NCBI GenBank assembly: GCA_005656395.1
Contig: SRSI01000020.1
Coordinates: 496,001 to 560,000, forward strand
Source: Strongyloides papillosus
Taxonomy: Eukaryota > Nematoda > Chromadorea > Rhabditida > Strongyloididae
DNA length: 64,000 nt
Direction: 5' to 3'
Shown here piece after piece: positions 44,939 through 57,125 of this stretch. Numbering within the stretch: position 1 is the stretch's first letter; each line of letters starts with the position of its first letter. A program made the translations under genes and the position numbers. The notes under the pieces were generated by a model, which did not search any database, was not told the DNA's origin, and saw nothing but the letters and a program-made list of their open reading frames with translations.

Positions 44939-46431
44939 TTAAAAATCATTTGAAAAAACATTAAATAATGTTCCTGCATCCCCGGCATTCTCTGGATACC
45001 TTTCTTGTTCTTCTAGTGGATCTATATGTACAAAGAAGTTATTTTGCTTATTAATTATACCATTTTCATTTGCCAAATTGTGGTTACTGTATGGTTGGTG
45101 CATAAATAATTCATCACCAAAATCATTCTGAAAATTACTTTCCTTCAATGGCGACAAATACTGAGCAAAATCCATTGGTTGGAAAGAGTTCGAAGTTAAC
45201 AATGTATCTGTATCTAAACCACTAAGCGAATCATCTTGAGCAAATGTAGAGTTACTTGGTGAAAGAAATTGATTAAAATCCTGTGAACTACTTATTTGAT
45301 GTGGATTACTAATATGTCCTTCAAAGGGAGTTGGAAACGGTGAATTATTAATAAGTGTATAGGGGGATGACGCTGATACTTTACCCGACGATATCAATGT
45401 TGATTCTTGAGATTCTATTTTAACGCTCTTATTTTTGGTACATATTCTGTCGTCTGACATTATATCGTGCTTAACAGTATTTGTGTTATTTGGTAACATT
45501 AATGCATCGATGGCGTATCCATCGTCATTACGTACTGTAAGCTCAAATTTTCCATACACTACAGGATCTCCCACGAGTAGAGTTGAATGCGTTTCTCTTG
45601 GTGCTTTAAATATAATCGCTGTTGAATCTGATATCGAGGAACTTTTTTGTAAATCTTGTGCCCTTGTATATCTAAAAAAAGTGATTAACAGTCATTTTTA
45701 AAATAATATACTTACAAGTATCTTAGCGAAGACGGATCATGCAGTAAAATTTTCAAGTACGATTGTAATGACTCTATCGTTTCATCCATTTCACGCTCAA
45801 AAGCATCAAGTTTTTTTATTTGCCCTTTTAACTTATTCTCCTCCATCTCATAAGCATCATTATCACTCTTATTTTTCCATCGAATGCTATTTTTCCCAGT
45901 TTTTTCTATCATATCAATGCCTTCTAGGACATTGGTTATATCATATAATCTTCTCTTTTGTACACCAAGTTGTTCTGCAGCCTCATTTAAATTTAATACA
46001 TCATTACCTGATCTTGAATTTCGAAGTTCTAGGAATTTTTGCGTTAATCTTAACAGTGAATTATCAACACGTGCATTACCACAAGGTGGAGCCACTTTAA
46101 TCTTTTGTGGTTCCATATGGGGACCATGAAAATTTTTATCATTATTCTTAAGGCTTACGTGCTCTTCTATATATCTTGCTTGTGGAATAGCCCTTTTAAT
46201 TTCTCCTGACTCACTTCCTACATATTCTACTTTAGGAATAATGGTCTATATTAGTATAATGATAAAAAAAATTAATTAATAATATGAACAAACCTTAAGT
46301 ATATTACGATCTACCTTTCTTGGAGATGGTTGTGTAACAGCTAAATATTTATTCACCCTATTAGGACTATCTGAGGCCTGCCTTTTAATGGGACCAACGG
46401 TAGTTGTCATTGTCCTAGGGGGGATATCCAT
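44939..46431 (-). CDS. E2F transcription factor
   Basis: Three exons, 46431-46294, 46245-45716 and 45671-44939, giving 466 residues. It would pair with a DP protein to control S-phase genes and be restrained by an Rb-family protein. The E2F winged helix is at about residues 104-168 ([16 protein letters not shown]..., with the invariant [12 protein letters not shown] recognition helix and IRW end). A leucine-zipper dimerisation helix follows (about 172-215), then the marked box starting YTRAQDL with [10 protein letters not shown], closer in wording to E2F1-3 than E2F4/5. The C-terminus is Ser/Asn/Gln-rich, and the last 20 residues hold a divergent Rb-binding motif ([10 protein letters not shown]). 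Which C. elegans E2F it matches is not decided here. Confidence 0.94.
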
Positions 46432-46924
46432 TTTTGATGTAATTTTTCAATAAAATTTTACCCTCTAAAAAATGAGACAAAAAGCGCTAAAAATTGTTGG
46501 AGTAACGCGGGTCAAAATCGTTCCAAGACCACTTCCAACTGAGAGCTGACTTGTATTCAAATGAAAATGTTTATCAATTAAGTGTTTGTGCCATTATATT
46601 AAATTAATTTACATCAAACAGTCTCTTTAATAAACTTTACATGTTTGTTTTATATTTTTATTGTTTTCTCTAAGGAAATCTTGATAAGTTGGCATTCAAT
46701 TTAATGCTCTCAGGCGCTTGTGTTTTGTATACTTTATTTTACATATACTTCCCTTATCTGATTTAAACTGTTTATACTTGATTTTCCATATCGTTTTTAA
46801 AAATCAAAATATCAGTTCAAGACGTAAAATTTTTATTGTAAAGATAGTAAACATTATAAATTTTATCAATAAATTTAAAATATTATAAATATAAAGACAA
46901 TAATACTACAGAGAGAAAAATTTC
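46432..46924. other. E2F promoter and 3' end of the RING-like gene
   Basis: 493 bp. It contains the E2F-site-like TTTTAGCGCTTTTT centred at 46485 (separate entry) and the 3' UTR of the gene ending at 46925. Confidence 0.5.
46479..46492 (-). promoter_or_regulatory. E2F-site-like palindrome before the E2F gene
   Basis: TTTTAGCGCTTTTT on the coding strand, about 50 bp before the ATG. The E2F consensus is TTTSSCGC, and this differs by A at one S position and forms an AGCGCT palindrome in very AT-rich DNA. It suggests autoregulation, as in many E2F genes. This is an inference from one site. Confidence 0.35.
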
Positions 46925-47571
46925 CTATTCAAAATAACAAAATTCTTCACATTTTTTGTTCCACCTAGCACGACAAAGAAAACATCTATAATGGTTGTCG
47001 TTACTGATAAATAAATTCCTTAATCCGTCACTATTTGACCCCTCAACATTTGAAGTTTTTTCCCACTTTTTTACACAATTTTTGCATCCCAAGAATTGAA
47101 GACAGTGTAAACACCCTACAGGATTTTTCGCCTTTTCCGTACATATTAAACATACATTGGAAGGTAAATCACAGAGGTTTAAAACAATCCTTGTATCATT
47201 AGCATTTTTCGATGACTTTTTCGTTCTATCAGTTACATGATTAGCAACTTTTAAATAGTCATATACTAAAAAAATACATATATCGTATTTTATATATAAA
47301 TATGATTGTAAAAATATCATACAAAATATTAATTCTTACATTGTGATCCATGCTTATGCAAAGTAGTATTCTTGGAAATTTCTAGTGCAATCCTTTGTGC
47401 ATAAACTTCATCATTTCTAAGTCTCTCCTCTTCTTCAAGCTTCTCGGCTTCTTCGACAATTCTAAGCAATTCATCTGGAGTTGGTTCTTGTTTAATAATC
47501 TGCTTTTTATTATTTTTTTTTCTATAAAAATTTCTCTTATTCTTATGATGTCTTTCTAAACTTGAATCCAT
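46925..47571 (-). CDS. RING-like zinc-finger protein, small
   Basis: Two exons, 47571-47340 and 47265-46925, phase 1, giving 190 residues. The N-terminal part is basic (NKRNFYRKKNNKK) and followed by a charged helix (ELLRIVEEAEKLEEEERLRNDEVYAQRIALE). The C-terminal third has a zinc-binding pattern C-x2-C-x9-C-x2-C-x6-C-x2-C then, after about 30 residues, C-x2-C (CLICTEK.., CLHC.., GCKNCVKKW.., CFLCRARW). This resembles variant, all-cysteine-leaning RING fingers found in nematodes, so a ubiquitin-ligase role is plausible but not proven. The family assignment is by motif spacing only. Confidence 0.72.
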
Positions 47572-47949
47572 TAACTTGTAACAGAAAATGTTTAATTTCT
47601 GTATAGAGTATATTTTTATACCAAGCTTCCTAGTAAAAGTATTTATTGATGGTTATAGAATCCAACAAAATATAATTAATAAATGATGATACTAGGAACG
47701 TTGAGAAAGATAAGAAGAGAAAAGATATGACGTACCTTGGTTATTATATGTCTAGGCCGCAACTTTTTTTACACTAATCTATATATATCATTTCTCTATA
47801 CTTTTTCACATTCTATTATATTCATACTCACTACCACCATAATATATCTTTAAAATTACATATCACATTTGTGGAGAGAGAGACAATTCTGTGTTATTCA
47901 CACTGGACATTGGGTTCAATATCACTATTTTTTTATTGTATACAAAAGT
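47572..47949. other. Shared divergent promoter
   Basis: 378 bp between the start codons of the RING-like gene (-) and the MAP kinase kinase (+). No defined site is seen. Confidence 0.5.
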
Positions 47950-49039
47950 ATGCCAAGTAAGTTTTAAGAATGTTAGAAATTAAAGATTAACATTTAATAT
48001 ATATTTTTTATTTGTTTTAGCAAAGCCCAAGAAAAATCCGGGAAAAATTCAGATTATTGAAAAATTAATTCCATCACAAACATTTGATTTAGATGAAAAA
48101 TGTAAAGTAAAATTGGATGGTATTAATGAAATTGAAATAACAGTAAATGATTTGGAAAAAATAGGGGACCTAGGAAGGGGAGCTTATGGAGTTGTAGAAA
48201 AAATGCGACATAACAAAACGGGTAAAGTAATAGCTGTTAAAAGGATTCATTTAACATGTAGTGATATAAGTCAAAAACAAACAGTTGTTGAATTAGATGC
48301 ACTTATGAAAAGTGATCGTTGCCCACAAATGGTACAATTCTATGGTGCTATGTTTAGAGAGGGTGATGTATGGATATGTATGGAGGTTATGGATATTAGT
48401 TTAGATAAATTTTACAAAGCTTGTGTTGATCACTCTATAGTTTTGGAGGAAGATTTTATAGCTAGAACAGCATGGTCTATTATTAGTGGTCTAAATTTTA
48501 TGAAAGAACAAATGGAATTGATGCATAGGGACGTGAAACCATCTAACATATTGCTAGATAGAAAAGGAAATGTTAAAATTTGTGATTTTGGTATATCAGG
48601 TCATTTAACTGAATCCGTTGCTAAAACTACCCAAGCTGGTTGTCAGCCATATATGTCTCCAGAAAGGATAGAAGACGGGGAATGTAAAACTGCCTATGAT
48701 GTTCGTGCCGATGTATGGTCTTTCGGAATAACTATTGTTGAAATATGCAATGGAGCACATCCTTATAGTAAGTGGAAGACTCCATTTCAACAATTACAAC
48801 AAGTTGTTCAAGAACCCGCACCAAAAGTTGGTGATAAGTTTGGCTATTCGAAAGAGTTACATGATTTTGTATCAAAATGTCTAACAAAAAACCATAAAGA
48901 GAGACCTAAATACGACACATTATTAAAGCACCCATTTGTTGAAAAAGGGAGAACAACAACATTTGACATGGGCAAATTTGTTTGTATGGTGCTTGATAAA
49001 ATTAAAGAACAAGAAATTAAGTTTAGAAAAATCATTTGA
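47950..49039 (+). CDS. sek-1: MAP kinase kinase of the MKK3/6 (SEK-1) type
   Basis: Two exons, 47950-47956 (seven coding bases) and 48021-49039, giving 341 residues. It is a dual-specificity kinase that phosphorylates p38-type MAP kinases; in C. elegans SEK-1 acts in the PMK-1 immunity and stress pathway. The Gly-rich loop LGRGAYGVV (about 53-61), catalytic Lys76 (IAVKRI), HRDVKPSN (171-178), DFG (191-193) and the activation-loop S-x3-T pair (Ser201, Thr205 in SVAKTTQAGC) match MKK3/6. So do VEKMRH and FREGDVWICMEVMD. The basic N-terminus KPKKNPGKIQI looks like a MAPK docking site. The DVD docking region near the C-terminus is followed by a basic tail. Confidence 0.95.
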
Positions 49040-49197
49040 TTATGAATTGCGATTGGAATAATAATTTTTATTATTTATAGCAATGCCTATTAACTTAAAA
49101 ACTATAACTAACCTCAATGTATAAAATAAACAATGTAACTAATAAAACAATTGTACAATATTTTAAATGTGTACCTATATTTTTTTTCAAGAGAAAC

Positions 49198-51529
49198 TCA
49201 ACGGCGTTTCTTCTTTCCTTTTTCAGCATTTGGATCGATCAATCCATTAGCAATTTTCCATTCTCTAATAATTTTTTCCTGTGATTCAACTGTTGTTGGA
49301 GCATATTTTGAATACTCCATAGTAAATTCTCCTTTACCTTCTGTGAGAGATCTTAATTTTGAAGTATACCCAAACATATCACTTAGTGGAGCTTCACAAG
49401 TAATTGTTGTGAATCCATCGCTAGTATTTGTAGTTGTAATAAGTGCATTTCTTTGAGTCAATGAAGTGACAACAGTCCCTTGGAAGTCAGAAGGCACAAC
49501 AACATCGATTTTCATAATTGGTTCCAGAAGCATCCAATGACCTTTCTCATATGCCTCGCGCATCATGTTCATCATTGTATTAATCATGGCAATTTCAGTA
49601 GAGTCAACAGCATGTGTTTGACCATCAGTAATGATAACATTGATTCCAGCAACTTTGCTCTTTATTAAGGGTCCTTCAAGAATAATTTGGTCTAAACCTT
49701 TTTTCAATGCTGGGAATAATGATTTTGGGATATTATTTCCAAAGGTACGATCTGTAAACTCGACATTTGTATTTTGTTCTGGTGGTAATTGTTCAATAAC
49801 ACCTTCAATCTCACCAAATTGACCTTGTCCTCCAGTTTGTTTCTTGTGACGGAAATGAAATCTAAAAATATTTTTTAGTTTAAGAACAAAGTAGAATTAC
49901 TTACTTGTATGGTGAAGCAATACATTCACGATATGCAACTGTAGGTTTACCAAGTTCTACTGGGCAATTGAATTCATTTTTCATTCTTTGTGCATAAATT
50001 TCAAGATGCAATTCACCCATACCACTTACAACGGTTTCTTTATGTTCAGCATTATAATCTCTCTTAAAAGTTGGATCTTCTTTAGTGAATCTGGTAAGAG
50101 CTTTAATGAAATTATCAGCATCTTTTTTGTTAATAGGTTTAATAGACATAGAAATAACTGGTTCAGGAATATGCATACTTTCACAATGAACATTTAAATT
50201 TTCATCAGAACAAAATGTTTCTCCAGAAGCACAATCAACACCAAAAATAGCACATATATCACCTGCATAAGCAGTTTCGATATCTTCCATATCATTAGCA
50301 TGCATTCTCACTAAACGTTGTACACGAACTTTTCTATTATCTCTTGTAGCGTACATCATATCACCTCGTGAAATTTGCCCCTGATATACACGGAAATATG
50401 TTAATTGACCATATTTACCTGCCTCAAGTTTAAAAGCTAATCCTACAAATGGATTTTCTTTACTTTTCTGAACACTTCTGATTGGATTTAATATTATTTT
50501 TTCTTCCTCACCATTATCCCTTTTAACATTAGCTTTGTTAACAACTTCAGATGGATCTGGAAGGTATTTAACAACTGAATCTACCATTGTTTGTACACCT
50601 TTATTTTTTAAAGCTGTTCCCATGAGTACAGGAACAAATTTTCTAGAAATAGTATTCCTTCTTATAGCTTCATGAATCTCATCTTCAGTTGGATTAATGT
50701 CATTCAAAAATTGATCACCTATCTTATCATCACAGTTAGCTAAATGTTCAATCATTTCTTGTCTCAAATCAAGTGCTTGAGCTTTGCATTCCTTTGGTAT
50801 TTCATCTCTTCTAACGATTAAACCATCCTCACCTTCGTAGTAAATGGCTTCTTGTGTAATTAAGTCAACAACCCCTTTAAATTTGGATTCTAATCCGATT
50901 GGCATTTGAAGAAAAGCAGCGTTATGATTCAATTTTCCTCTTAGACCATCCAGTGCTTTCCATGGTGTAGCACCAGTACGATCTAATTTATTGACAAAAG
51001 TTAAAAATGGAACGTTGTATCGTGATAATTGTCTATTTACTGTAAATGTTTGTGATTGTACACCACCAACACCACACAATACCAAAACTGCTCCATCCAA
51101 TACACGTAATGCTCTTTCAACTTCAACAGTAAAATCAACGTGTCCTAAGAAAATTTAGTATCTTAAAACTTAATTAAATTATTTACCTGGAGTATCAATA
51201 ATATTAATATTTACTCCTTTCCAATCAACATATGTGGCAGCAGATTGGATTGTTATTCCTCTTTGCCTTTCTAGTTCCATGAAATCCATGGTAGCACCAA
51301 CATCGTCTTTTCCTTTAACTTCATGCATGGAATCAATTCTACCTGCATAGAATAAGATTCTTTCTGTTACTGTTGTTTTTCCGGAATCTATGTGTGCAGA
51401 AATACCAATATTTCTGATTCTTTCATTTGGCATTATTTTTTTTAATTGGACTGGTTCTGAGGAGTAGTCCCTGCATGTTTTTGAAAATTGTCTTAGAAAG
51501 TTTCGTTGTGTTAGTGAAACAAATCTCAT
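49198..51529 (-). CDS. gfm-1: Mitochondrial elongation factor G (GFM1)
   Basis: Three exons, 51529-51187, 51144-49905 and 49861-49198, giving 748 residues (human GFM1 is 751). It is the translocase GTPase of mitochondrial protein synthesis. The N-terminus ([20 protein letters not shown]) is a mitochondrial targeting peptide. The GTPase P-loop AHIDSGKTT is at residues 45-53, the G2/G3 segments [12 protein letters not shown] and IIDTPGHVDFT follow (the latter spans intron 1), then NKLD. Domain II ([18 protein letters not shown]), domain III ([13 protein letters not shown]) and domains IV-V ([44 protein letters not shown]) are all present. It is convergent with the MAP kinase kinase (158 bp between stops). 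Confidence 0.96.
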
Positions 51530-52767
51530 AATTTACAGAAAATAAGCAGAAAATGAAAAGAGATATATTACCCCAAACCTACATGCTCTCGTACTGAGAG
51601 TTAGTCAAAATTTTTAGTACTATTTCTAGATTGTTCTTAAATTGTGAACTCTAATGTTCAAGATGATCTGTGTATGTTTAGCTCTTTATGATATATAAAA
51701 TCAAGTAATTGATTTTTTATGAAATAAAAAATGGTTTAACTTCTTCTATTTGTAAATTTGTCTAAAAAAACTTTGACCTAAATATATTTTTATTCTAATA
51801 TTTTTTTATTTTTAATAGTACTGATTGGACAAATTTAAAATCAAACTGTTTCACTGAAAAATTTTCATTTGTAATTTATTAATTTAAAATAGAGAAACCA
51901 ATTTGGGCTTGAGAATTTCAAGTTAATAACTTAATAGTCAACAGTTATTCTTCTTTAACAAAACGGTTGGTGAATTTTATCTCCTTTGTCATGAATATTT
52001 AACAAATCTTCTATTTTGAAGAGTTTTAAAAATGTACCAAAAAAAAACAAAAGTACAAGTTTAATTTTCAATGTTGAAAAATATAATTTCTATAAAATTC
52101 TTTAAATAGACTTTAATTCATAATTGCTAACATAGTAAAACTTTAAATAACATTCTTAAAATAGGTATAAATGTTATAAATGTTTTAAAATATCAGTTTT
52201 ACTAATCTAACTTATTTAATACACATTGCACTTTTTAAATTATTGGTGTTTGTTTTAAATTTTTAAAATTCAAGAAGTTTCTATTGTATTAAATTTTACT
52301 AGGTAACTTTTTGTACAAATAAATGCTGTAGAATATATATTATGAAAAAAGATTAGATATATGCTCATTTATGTTTCATGTTGCTTTCAATTCATTTGTA
52401 TTTTTAGATCTTTCCCTTCTGAAAAATATATGAGTTTCACAAAAAACTTAAAAAACCACAATTAACTATCACAAACATTCTCTAAAAATTAAAGAAACAA
52501 TGTGGTAAAATGTTCTACCAAACGACTCTTGAAACGACTTTACATTTAAACAAGGGCGTCACACCAACGAAGTATCCCAAAATTGAAAATATTTTTTTTA
52601 ATTAAAGGCTTCATTTTTTCGTGTACAAAAATCACCTATTCTTACTACCTATTTTTTAATGTTATTCCTTTTAAGTTAATACTTGAAATTTTGTTAATGT
52701 TTCGTTTTTTTAAATTCATGTCTTTGAAATTATAAAATATTCACCATATAAGTTTATTTTAGTAAAC
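51530..52767. other. Divergent intergenic region (EF-G / eL15)
   Basis: 1.24 kb with the promoters of both genes. A TTTATTTTAG acceptor at 52761-52762 directly before the eL15 ATG is a likely spliced-leader site. No other feature is recognised. Confidence 0.5.
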
Positions 52768-53440
52768 ATGGGCGCTTACAAATATATGCAAGAAATCTGG
52801 CGTAAGAAGCAATCTGACGTTATGCGTTACCTTCAACGTATTCGTCAATGGCAATTCCGTCAATTGACCACTGTTCACCGTGTTTCACGCCCAACTCGTC
52901 CAGAACGTGCTCACCGTTTAGGATATAAAGCCAAACAAGGATTCGTCATCTACCGTGTCTCAATCCGTAGAGGAGGAAGAAAACGCCAAGTTACAAAGGG
53001 ACAAACTTATGGTAAACCAAGAACTCACGGAGTAAACGAACTTAAATACGTCAGAAACCTTCAATCTATTGCTGAGGTAAGTCAATAATTATTTAATTTT
53101 CATCGTTCTGACACGCGTTGATTTATTTTAATAGGAGCGTGTTGGACGTAAATGTGGATCACTTCGTGTTCTTAACTCATATTGGGTTGGACAAGATTCC
53201 ACTTTCAAATTCTTCGAGGTCATCCTCGTTGATCCATTCCACAAAGCCATTCGTCGTGATACAGAAATTCAATGGCTCTGTAAACCAGTTCAAAAACACA
53301 GAGAACTTCGTGGACTTACATCAGCTGGAAGAAAATCTCGTGGACTTGGAAAAGGAGTACGTTTCTGCAAGACCACCGGTGGATCACGCAGAAAGAACTG
53401 GAAGAGAAGAAATACCTTTGTTGCTCGCAGAAAACGATAA
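52768..53440 (+). CDS. rpl-15: 60S ribosomal protein L15 (eL15)
   Basis: Two exons, 52768-53076 and 53135-53440, phase 0, giving 204 residues, the exact family length. The N-terminus [20 protein letters not shown], the [20 protein letters not shown] block and the C-terminal [17 protein letters not shown] are nearly invariant in eukaryotes. It binds 28S rRNA in the large subunit. Codons are strongly biased toward CGT, ATC, TTC and CAC, as expected for a highly expressed gene, and the GC content is well above its surroundings. A spliced-leader-type acceptor sits five bases before the ATG. An out-of-frame open frame over exon 2 is a shadow. Confidence 0.98.
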
Positions 53441-54844
53441 GTCTCTTAGAGTTCATTGGTTGGTTGATTTGTTTGATTATCTTATCGCCGTTGTTATGTT
53501 AAAAATAAATGTTTTATTTTTTAAACCATTTTTGTAAGGAATTTTTAATATATAAATTACTATCTTGTGATTTTTAAAAGGGATAATGTGTACGATTGTA
53601 TTTTTTTTAGAAAAAAAACTGTTTTCTCAGAAAATTAAATTATACTAAGTACTCATTTAGCCATAACGCATCAGTTGTCATAGATAATGAAAATTTTAAA
53701 CAGTGGCAAGTTATAAAATACATTGTTTAATTCTGTTATTTTTCATAAACAAAAAAAATTTATTTTTTATACAAATGTTTATGTATACACTAAAAAATGA
53801 TGTAAATATATTATTGAAGTTTCAATGAAAAAATTTTTGTGAGTTAGACTATTTCGAGGAAATTTATATTTTCAAAGTACGATTAATTTCTAAAAAAAAT
53901 TAATGTGCAAGTCGTGTAAAATAAACATTAACATGTTATGTTATTACTAAAATAGTAATGAAATATTTGTATTAAGGATATTTGCTTTAATAGAGTAATA
54001 TAAAATATTAATTATTATGTTTGAAAAAGATTAAATTTTTTCTTGAAGGAATAAATAATTACAAAAACAAGTTATTTTCACTAACTCCGTTACCTTCTTT
54101 AATGCTATTTAATTATGTTATTTTTTCAATACGATTTGGGAAAAAAAATTTATTTATAGTATTTATTTATATTATAAAAATTCACTGAATAAATTGTCTA
54201 AATATTAACTTTTCTCCATATTTTTTCTTGCTATAGTAAATATGAATTGTTTCATTTACAATATGAAAAGAATTGTTTTTAGTATTGTTAGTAAAAAGTA
54301 ATAATTATTTTTATAGATGTCCTCAACAAAAGAGAACTTTTTTTAATCAAAAGATACCATCTGAAATTAAATCCTAAAATGTTTGATTGTAATTTGCCAA
54401 ATATAAAAAATTTAGAAATTTAATATTTCTTTCCCAAAATTTTATCAAGTCATTTACTAATTTAATTAAAAGATATATTTATTTAAAAGGATGATAATAG
54501 TTAAAAAATAAATGAAACCTTTTAGAGATAAACCAATAATTGTCGTTTTAAAAATTTACTTTCATAGAATAAAACAAATATATATTTTTTAAATATTCTA
54601 GAAAAACAAAATTTTTAAAGCTATATACTATTATTTTCTAAATTTAATATTACACATTTATCGCTGTTAATTAATGTAGAAGTGACAATTAATCCATCGT
54701 TCAAATATATTTACGAAACTTTTTTTTTGTGTTATTAGGTACATCAAACCATTAAATGAGTATTTCAAATTACCAACTTTATTTTTCATTTGCCATTCTT
54801 TTAATTAATGGTTCTAAATAAAAATTAAACACATTTAGGATTGG
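53441..54844. other. Intergenic, no gene seen
   Basis: 1.4 kb of AT-rich sequence after eL15. Nothing is recognised beyond its 3' UTR. Confidence 0.5.
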
Positions 54845-54910
54845 TGTGGTAATTTTATGAAAGTATTTAGTAATAAATTTTATTTTTCAATTTTATCTTC
54901 ATTACCACAC
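54845..54910. repeat. Perfect 10-bp inverted repeat before a signal-peptide exon
   Basis: GTGTGGTAAT (54845-54854) and ATTACCACAC (54901-54910) are exact reverse complements 46 bp apart, ending four bases before the ATG at 54915. It could be a paired factor-binding site or an RNA hairpin at the start of the transcript. Confidence 0.5.
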
Positions 54911-54914
54911 TCAA

Positions 54915-54970
54915 ATGAAATTGCTCCCTTTAATTTTATTCCTGCTTTTATCATTAACACTTGGTGATAA
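54915..54970 (+). CDS. Candidate first exon of a secreted protein (signal peptide)
   Basis: ATG at 54915 opens M-K-L-L-P-L followed by a strongly hydrophobic run and L-G-D-K, a good signal peptide, then a GTATGT donor at 54971. The design matches the first exon of the LEA-like gene at 869-814. Following exons are not clear. An acceptor at 55195-55196 would give only 16 more codons (SNYLQVIVG...) before a stop, making a tiny secreted peptide. Open frames at 55973-56170 and 56651-56857 are other, weaker, candidates for downstream exons. Confidence 0.4.
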
Positions 54971-57125
54971 GTATGTATAATTAACAAATAAATCTAACTA
55001 GTAAATACCATGAGATCTTTTAACCTTATTTCCTGTGAAAAATATTTTTTGTTAACTTCTACCAATATTCTTTTTTTAAATATGTTATGAAATTATATTT
55101 TATTTATATGAAGCATATAATTAAAAATTTTATTTGTATAAAAAAAAACAGTATACTTAAAATTTTTTCCCCATTTTCATTGTAAATTTGTGACAGAAGC
55201 AATTATCTTCAAGTAATTGTTGGTTCTCACTTCTTGGAGAAATATTAAACAAAAATTTTTTTGATATAAAGACTAACATTTTACATGGGGTACAATTGTG
55301 GTATTGATATATTATGTACTTCAAATGTGTATTTGCGTGCCAAAATATAAATATCTCTACTTTTATCAACAAAAGATTTTGTTAATAAATATGATAACGA
55401 AATTTTAAATTTTTACATATTTAATTTGACAATATATCTATTTCAATTTTCGGAAGTTTAAAGATTTTTTTGACCAAAAAATGTCATTATCATACCAAGA
55501 ATTAATGTTTAGGATATCATTTATTCTTGCATGATGTGCACTATAAGAATAATGTTTTTTTTAAGTTTATTATTTTTAAAAACAAATTATATATGCTATA
55601 TCATAACGTTTTATTCAAATTATCCTTAAAAGTATAATACCTCGTTTCTGATTGAAGTTATCAATTCAGTTTGCATTTTTACTAAGTACACTTTTACTTT
55701 CATTTACTATACATTTTAATATAGTTATAAAAAAATGTATATAAAGTATCAAAAATGAATAATATATTACTCGTCTTCTTCTACATAAAAATATTAAAAA
55801 ATATATTTCCATTAAATATTATTTGTCAAATTTTTCTGTTTCCTTCTCTAATTTCCAATTAATCCTTATATTACGTAATACAATCAGTCATATACTACTT
55901 TTTTAATTATTACTGGATAATCTCATTTAAGTACGTTTAAAAAGTATATTTGTTAATTTTTTGTTCCTATAAATGTTTATAAAATTTTCATTCTTTCAAA
56001 CTGTGAAATTTTACTCTAAAAATAGTACTGTAGACGATTTGCCTCATATTAATTTATTAAACAGTTGTAAATTAAACGATAATTATGAAATAGCAATTTA
56101 TAATATTTTATTATTTTATGTGTATTTTAACTACACATTTAATAATCTAATTAATATAAGTGGATTTTGATGTGTAATATAGTTTTTATCTTATTTACAA
56201 ACTTGTGAGTAATCCTTAAATCTTCAATGTTTAAAAATAACTTTGAGATTTTTTATATCAGAAGTAGTGATATGGTCATGTTGAATTATTGTCAAAAATA
56301 ATACTTAAATATGAGTAGTCAATTTTTTAGTCAAAAAAAATGTAAATAAATGTAACTGAAATGGTAGATTCTATTATTACTATCTATAAAAAGTTACTTT
56401 ATCATTTTTGAAATGTTAATATATCATCCATTTGTCTTTAAAATTATGTTTTGATAATCTCTTACCATTTTAACTATTTAGCTTAAATATAAACATTTTA
56501 GAAGAAAAAATTTTTTTCCCATCATAAATACACTTTAATATACCGAAAAATAAACTTCAGAAATATTCTTTTTTTTTATATGGTAAACTTTGAAAAAGAT
56601 TTCAATATTCACAAAAACAAATGGATTTTTAATCTTTTATAAAATGTATTTTGTGTGAATTACCAAACTTTACTAAATGCTTTTTTCATGAAATAAATGA
56701 TTCAACAAAGAAAGCTATATATTTTTATATCAAATTCAACATTCATATCTTGAATAATATTTCCCTTATCACCAGCAATCTATTGTCTACAATTATCTCT
56801 CCAGAGACATATAAGACTTCAAAATTTCACATCTTTATAGTTGTCATATTAAAATAAATTGTCTCTTCTATATTTATATCATTATATATGTATACGCTTC
56901 TGCACAGTATATTTAACTTTTTACAAAATATCTTTGAATTTTAATAAATTTCTATTTTTAACAGAAGTAAAACTAAATCTTTATGTTATATATTATTTTT
57001 AACTTTTTTACTCAAAAAAAATTTTATTGTTATATTTTGTTGATTTTTGTTTTCCTTTTCACAGATTTAGAAATACTTCATTTATAATTTATGATCTATT
57101 TTTTATTTAAATATATTTTTCAGAA
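54971..57125. other. Spacer with unresolved short open frames
   Basis: 2.1 kb, AT-rich, holding possible but unproven exons of the gene starting at 54915. A TTTTTCAG at 57116-57123 precedes the next gene's ATG by two bases, a likely spliced-leader acceptor. Confidence 0.4.

Noticed and set aside
53118..53537. Plus-strand 139-codon frame after the first eL15 exon
   Set aside because: It is out of frame over eL15 exon 2. The spliced eL15 frame gives the exact 204-residue protein.
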